A DNA stretch of 64,000 bases. Source: an uncultured Porphyromonadaceae bacterium. GTDB taxonomy: Bacteria; Bacteroidota; Bacteroidia; Bacteroidales; Muribaculaceae. The notes under the pieces were generated by a model that did no database searches, was not told the DNA's origin, and worked only from the letters and a program-made list of their open reading frames with translations. The stretch's first letter is position 1, and each line of letters begins with the position of its first letter. Below are positions 60,397 to 64,000 of this stretch, piece by piece. The stretch covers positions 1-64,000 of the forward strand of contig URSD01000003.1 in NCBI GenBank assembly GCA_900550395.1, given 5' to 3'. A program made the position numbers and the translations under genes.

Positions 60397-61427
60397 AGCA
60401 AGACATCCTCCGACTTTGGGAGGAAAAGCAGTTGAGAATCACCGATGAGATTCAGACCGCGCCGGAGGTGCTGTATGCCAACGGCAGTGTCATCGGGACA
60501 CTCGGCAACTTCTCGGCTTCGACCGGTAAAGCCAAGAGCAAAAAGACATTCAATGTCGCCGCCATTGTCGGAGCATCGCTCGTCAACGGCAAAGTATTGG
60601 GCTATACCGCAGAGTTTCCCGATGACAAGCGCACAATCCTTTACTTCGACACCGAGCAAAGCCCATATCATTGCCAGAAGGTCATGGAGCGAGCGTTGCG
60701 ACTGGCAAAACTGCCGACAGACACCCACCCTGAGCATCTGAAATTCGCGGCATTGCGCCAGCTTACACCCTCATTGCGCCTTGAAGTCATCGAGCAGGCT
60801 ATAATCAATACTCCCGGCGTAGGATTGGTAGTAATAGACGGTGTGCGCGACCTGATGTATGACATCAACTGCGCCAAGGAGTCAACTGATCTTATCGGCA
60901 AGCTGATGGAATGGACGGACAAGTTCCAGATACATATCCACACCGTCCTGCATCTCAACAAGAGCGATGATAATGCCCGTGGTCATGTTGGTACTGAGCT
61001 GAACAACAAAGCAGAAACCGTACTTCAGGTGAGCCGCAGTAAAACCGATGATACCGTATCTGAGGTCTGCGCCGCCATGATACGCGCCGCCGAGTTCGAT
61101 CCATTCGCTTTCCGTGTCAATGACTACGGACTGCCGGAGATAGCCAGCGGATATGTGTTCACCGAGCCGGGCAAGAAAACCAAAGACCCTTATCCCTACA
61201 AGGAACTGACCGAGGAACAGCACCGCGAGGCGTTGGGTGTGGTATTCGCCAACGGGCCGATAAAAGGTTGTCGCAACTTCGAGGCGGCATTGAAGGCAGG
61301 ATATGCCGCCTGTGGACACTCGTATTCCAACAACAAGGTCAAGGGCTTAAAGACCTTTCTTGACAACAAAGGCATGATTCGCTACGAGAATCGCGAGTAC
61401 ATCTACAATCCGGATTTCTACTATTGA
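60384..61427 (+). CDS. RepA-like AAA-family ATPase
   Basis: A 347-residue ATPase of the RecA/RepA (AAA_25) type. The P-loop is unusual but typical for this group, STGKAKSKKTFNVAAIVGAS (about 46-65). Walker B is VGLVVIDGVRDL, and TILYFDTEQSPYHC and HTVLHLNKSDDNARGHVGTE are the characteristic strands. The C-terminal 90 residues look like a winged helix. In Bacteroidetes mobilizable elements this protein is probably a helicase or replication initiator that works with the primase encoded next. It overlaps the DUF3853 gene by 13 bases. Confidence 0.87.
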   Translation: MDGVKQDILRLWEEKQLRITDEIQTAPEVLYANGSVIGTLGNFSASTGKAKSKKTFNVAAIVGASLVNGKVLGYTAEFPDDKRTILYFDTEQSPYHCQKVMERALRLAKLPTDTHPEHLKFAALRQLTPSLRLEVIEQAIINTPGVGLVVIDGVRDLMYDINCAKESTDLIGKLMEWTDKFQIHIHTVLHLNKSDDNARGHVGTELNNKAETVLQVSRSKTDDTVSEVCAAMIRAAEFDPFAFRVNDYGLPEIASGYVFTEPGKKTKDPYPYKELTEEQHREALGVVFANGPIKGCRNFEAALKAGYAACGHSYSNNKVKGLKTFLDNKGMIRYENREYIYNPDFYY

Positions 61428-61513
61428 AAATCACAATTCTGGTCTGGTTTAGAAAAGGGCATATATAATAGGACCCAAACCAAAGACCAACCCACTCTAA
61501 CATTTTAGAACCC

Positions 61514-62389
61514 ATGATCAAAGAGATTAAATCAATCCCTTTAGCCTCCTTCTTGTCCCTGCTCGGACATGAGCCGGCGGCGAGAAAAGGAACGAGGCTT
61601 TGGTATAAGTCGCCATTGCGACAGGAACAGACACCATCGTTCAAGGTCGATACCGCGCTCAACTGCTGGTATGACTTCGGTATTGGCAAAGGCGGCAACA
61701 TCATCGACCTGGCATTCGAGTTGTATCAGTCAACCGACCTGCACTATCTCATGCGTTGCATCGCTGACAGCTACCCGGTGCCATCGGTGCCGACAGTCGC
61801 TTCCTCTTTTGCTCCGCGACATTCTGCACCGAGTATGGAGCGGTTTGAAGTCGTGCCACTGGAACACCACGCACTTGTCGCATACCTCCAAGAGCGTGGT
61901 ATCCCGGTACACATTGCCAAGGCGAACTGCAAGGAGGCTCACTACAGCGTCAACAGTAAACCATATTTTGCCGTGGCATTTGAGAATGTCAGCGGAGGCT
62001 GGGAACTGCGCAACAAATATTTCAAAGGTTGCCGGGGACGCAAGGACATATCATATCTGCCGTGGTCGAGAGATGGCCCGTCAGCAGAGTGTGCCGTGTT
62101 CGAGGGATTCATTGATTATTTCTCCGCGCTCACACTCGGCATCATCAGCGGAGCCGACGCAATCATACTCAACTCGGTTGTCAATGTCAACAAGGCTGTG
62201 CCTTTTCTCAAAGATTACAAAACAATCAACTGCTATCTTGACAACGACAATGCCGGACAAAACGCATTATCCGAATTAACAGCCATATATGGCTCAATTG
62301 TGATTGACCAATCAACACTCTACTCCGAGTTCAACGACTTGAATGAGTATCTCACAAATCAAAGCTCAACCATCAAACAAAACAAGTGA
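61514..62389 (+). CDS. CHC2/Toprim-type DNA primase
   Basis: A 291-residue primase of the type used by mobile elements. The N-terminal CHC2-like part has LASFLSLLGHEPAARKG, then RLWYKSPLRQEQTPSFKVD and NCWYDFGIGKGGNIIDLAFE, but it lacks the zinc-binding cysteine set. The Toprim part has the glutamate in AVFEGFIDYFSALTLG and the D-x-D in CYLDNDNAGQNAL. It should prime replication of the transferred strand or the excised circle. Its stop shares one base with the next start (TGATG). Confidence 0.88.
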   Translation: MIKEIKSIPLASFLSLLGHEPAARKGTRLWYKSPLRQEQTPSFKVDTALNCWYDFGIGKGGNIIDLAFELYQSTDLHYLMRCIADSYPVPSVPTVASSFAPRHSAPSMERFEVVPLEHHALVAYLQERGIPVHIAKANCKEAHYSVNSKPYFAVAFENVSGGWELRNKYFKGCRGRKDISYLPWSRDGPSAECAVFEGFIDYFSALTLGIISGADAIILNSVVNVNKAVPFLKDYKTINCYLDNDNAGQNALSELTAIYGSIVIDQSTLYSEFNDLNEYLTNQSSTIKQNK

Positions 62390-62895
62390 TGAAAACAACA
62401 AAAGCATCATCAACAACCGCATCTAAGTCAACCGAGTTGACCAATGCAACCAAATCCAAAGTATCAAACTCTAACCCGCAAATTATTATGCAACCCGATA
62501 ACTCACCTAATTCAATCAACCCCACTTCCACAGTTAACAGCGATAACGCTGTTGACATTACCACACCTGCCAACGCCGACAATCTGTTTGGCGACGAGCA
62601 GACGGCAACCGAGGCAACATCAGTAATCGAAACGACCGAGCCACCGAAGCAACAGCGCATCGGCAAGCAGCAGCGCAAATCGGACTTCGCCGACTTCAAG
62701 GCAACGTTCCTAACTCCGGCAAAGGTGGTGAACCGTCACCCGGTCAACATCGAGGACGACATCTGGGAGCAGCTTGAACGCATCGCCCGCATCCTCGGCA
62801 ATCGTGGCACCACCGTCGCCAGCTACATCAACGCTGTCCTCGCCGACCACTTGCGGGCATACTCCCCGGACATCGAAGTCTGGCGCAAACTCTGA
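62389..62895 (+). CDS. DUF3408 family protein
   Basis: A 168-residue protein. The first 85 residues are low-complexity and rich in serine, threonine and asparagine. The last 75 form the DUF3408 domain (DFADFKATFLTPAKVVNRHP, VNIEDDIWEQLERIARILGN, VASYINAVLADHLRAYSPDI), a ribbon-helix-helix-like fold found next to relaxases in Bacteroidetes conjugative and mobilizable elements. It is probably an auxiliary DNA-binding protein for transfer. Start 62389 (ATG) was preferred to the GTG three bases earlier. It is coupled to the primase gene. Confidence 0.85.
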   Translation: MKTTKASSTTASKSTELTNATKSKVSNSNPQIIMQPDNSPNSINPTSTVNSDNAVDITTPANADNLFGDEQTATEATSVIETTEPPKQQRIGKQQRKSDFADFKATFLTPAKVVNRHPVNIEDDIWEQLERIARILGNRGTTVASYINAVLADHLRAYSPDIEVWRKL

Positions 62896-63112
62896 GATAG
62901 AAACGGCATCGGATTAGTGGCTAAATCGGTAGGCGGCAAGTCCCGAAGGGATGGCTTCGCCCGATATCCAATAGCGTCTTTTAGATTGGTAAGGCAAGAT
63001 ACCTTTTGAGTTCCTCAAAAGGGGCAAAACAGCCCGTCCGGGCGGTTGTTGCCTGCCTCCCGATGGTCGCTCGATCCGGTGCAATCATTACACCAACCAC
63101 ACCGATTTTCCA
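62896..63112. other. candidate origin of transfer (oriT) region
   Basis: The 217-base gap just ahead of the mobilization genes is rich in inverted repeats. CCTTTTGAG-TTC-CTCAAAAGG (about 63002-63022) is a perfect 9-bp dyad, CCCG-TC-CGGG follows at about 63032-63041, and GGCGGCAAGTCCCGAAGGGA..CTTCGCC (about 62932-62969) makes another. In Bacteroidetes elements oriT usually lies immediately upstream of the mob genes. The nick site itself cannot be seen. Confidence 0.5.
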
Positions 63113-63463
63113 ATGAAGAAATCAACCGGAAGACCGCCTCTCGGACAGGCTAAGAAGAGCAACACTGTGACGGTACGTTTCAGCGATTCTCAGTTCGACA
63201 TCATAGACATCAAGGCATCCCGCGCCGGTTTGAGCCGGGCTGAATATGTGAGGGAGGGAGCGTTGAACGCCGAGGTCACCGGCGTACTCTCCGACGAGGA
63301 AAAGATGCTCCTTTACGAACTGAAAAAGCTCGGCCCGAATCTCAACCAGATAGCCCATCAAGCCAATACCGAGGGCTATCACGGCGCGGCGGACAAGGCT
63401 GAAAACCTTGTTGACCGTATCGCCGCCTTTGTTCTCAAACTCAAAAACCGTATGAAAACATGA
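63113..63463 (+). CDS. MobC-like relaxosome accessory protein
   Basis: A 116-residue basic protein of the MobC/relaxosome type. Residues 15-50 are a ribbon-helix-helix (SNTVTVRFSDSQFDIIDIKA, SRAGLSRAEYVREGAL), and residues 70-115 carry the MobC motif LKKLGPNLNQIAHQANT with a C-terminal helix. It should bind oriT and help the relaxase open the strands. Its stop overlaps the relaxase start (ATGA), as is usual for this gene pair. Confidence 0.9.
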   Translation: MKKSTGRPPLGQAKKSNTVTVRFSDSQFDIIDIKASRAGLSRAEYVREGALNAEVTGVLSDEEKMLLYELKKLGPNLNQIAHQANTEGYHGAADKAENLVDRIAAFVLKLKNRMKT

Positions 63464-64000
63464 TAGGGAAAATACTCAAAGGAGGGTCATTCGGCTCAAA
63501 AGTCGATTATGTAACCCGCGAAAAACACGACAAGAAAATCTTTACATCCGATACTTGGAAGATACTCGGCAGCCGTGGTCTGATGGGCGAAAAACGCAAT
63601 CAGATAGTGGCGAGCTTCGAGGCTCAGGCTATGCAGAACCGGAGAATCGGCAATCCTGCCGGACACATAACATTGTCTTTTGCCGCCGACGACAAGCCCA
63701 AGTTGAGCGATGAAAAGATGCTTAAAATCGCCCTTGACTACATCAAGATGATGGGCCTTGACAAGACGCAGTTCCTCATAGTCCGACATTACGAAACTGA
63801 CAAACCGCACTGTCATATCGTGTTCAACATGGTCGGCGACAACGGCAAACGCATGGAATCGGGGCGCAACCGATACCGGAACAAGCGCGTCTGTGAGGCA
63901 CTGACGAAGCGTTACCGCCTTGCTCTGCCAAAGCAGGAGACTCCCGATCCGGAGAAACTCCACGGTCTTGAAAGGGCGAAAGCCGAGATTAGAATTGCCG
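63460..64000 (+). CDS. relaxase/mobilization nuclease, cut by window end
   Basis: The first 180 codons of a MobA/VirD2-type relaxase are present; the gene continues past the window. The start MIGKILKGGSFGSKVDYVTR matches Bacteroidetes mobilization relaxases, with Y17 the likely nicking tyrosine. The metal-binding histidines are in VRHYETDKPHCHIVFN (H117 and H119, plus the histidine before YETD). It should nick at oriT and lead the strand into a recipient using transfer machinery from a co-resident conjugative element. Whether this element also encodes its own transfer apparatus cannot be seen. Confidence 0.92.
   Translation, partial: MIGKILKGGSFGSKVDYVTREKHDKKIFTSDTWKILGSRGLMGEKRNQIVASFEAQAMQNRRIGNPAGHITLSFAADDKPKLSDEKMLKIALDYIKMMGLDKTQFLIVRHYETDKPHCHIVFNMVGDNGKRMESGRNRYRNKRVCEALTKRYRLALPKQETPDPEKLHGLERAKAEIRIA

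Overview
The window looks like the chromosome of a Bacteroidales bacterium, most plausibly a Muribaculaceae-type gut commensal; the family assignment is inference. Evidence seen directly: Bacteroidetes promoters (TTTG, 19-20 bp, TAnnTTTG) in front of several genes, no purine-rich ribosome binding sites, at least two proteins with type IX secretion C-terminal domains, and Bacteroidetes families such as DUF4290, LruC/DUF4842, DUF3853 and DUF3408. By eye the chromosomal part is fairly GC-rich, while the glycosyltransferase at 7.5-9.6 kb and the mobile element after 55.3 kb are more AT-rich.

Layout. 0.15-7.3 kb: a tightly overlapping minus-strand operon (T9SS cargo protein, lytic transglycosylase, uvrA, DUF4290, rimM, a small acidic protein, an OmpA-like protein). 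7.5-9.6 kb: a membrane-anchored family-2 glycosyltransferase. 9.9-10.2 kb: a structured non-coding RNA with its own terminator, followed by valS. 13.1-15.8 kb: a T9SS cargo gene between two large nested palindromes. 15.8-25.2 kb: minus-strand genes for a DUF3332 lipoprotein, an MltF-like transglycosylase, a Kef-type antiporter, a tricorn-like protease, RluD and a PASTA protein. 25.3-30.8 kb: a large alpha-2-macroglobulin-like protein. 30.8-38.2 kb: a two-component system facing a TolC/HlyD/ABC/FtsX exporter operon. 38.3-43.5 kb: an LTxxQ-type periplasmic protein, then a coupled operon serB-patatin-proC-ssb. 43.7-54.4 kb: a surface and glycan section (LruC lipoprotein, GH43 enzyme, AraC remnant, DUF362 protein with a TonB-dependent receptor, and a GH43-GH35 fusion).

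A second copy of the non-coding RNA lies at 55.0-55.3 kb. At 55.35 kb the 3' half of a tRNA-Met(CAU) gene marks the left attachment site of an integrative mobilizable element that runs off the window: tyrosine integrase, Schlafen/AlbA-type regulator, an unknown protein, DUF3853 helix-turn-helix protein, RepA-like ATPase, CHC2/Toprim primase, DUF3408 protein, a likely oriT, MobC-like protein and relaxase. The intact tRNA is expected at the far end, outside the window.

Most unusual: (1) a 680 bp nested palindrome at 15.0-15.7 kb made of five concentric inverted-repeat pairs, with a similar one at 13.2-13.5 kb; (2) the duplicated structured RNA with a 74-nt identical core; (3) an array of TGTGTTCAA half-sites and CTCCCTGATT repeats between the attachment site and the integrase; (4) the GH43-GH35 single-chain glycosidase; (5) the uncharacterised cargo gene of the mobile element. 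Nothing here could be compared with a database, so family names rest on recognised motifs and 'unknown' means not recognised.
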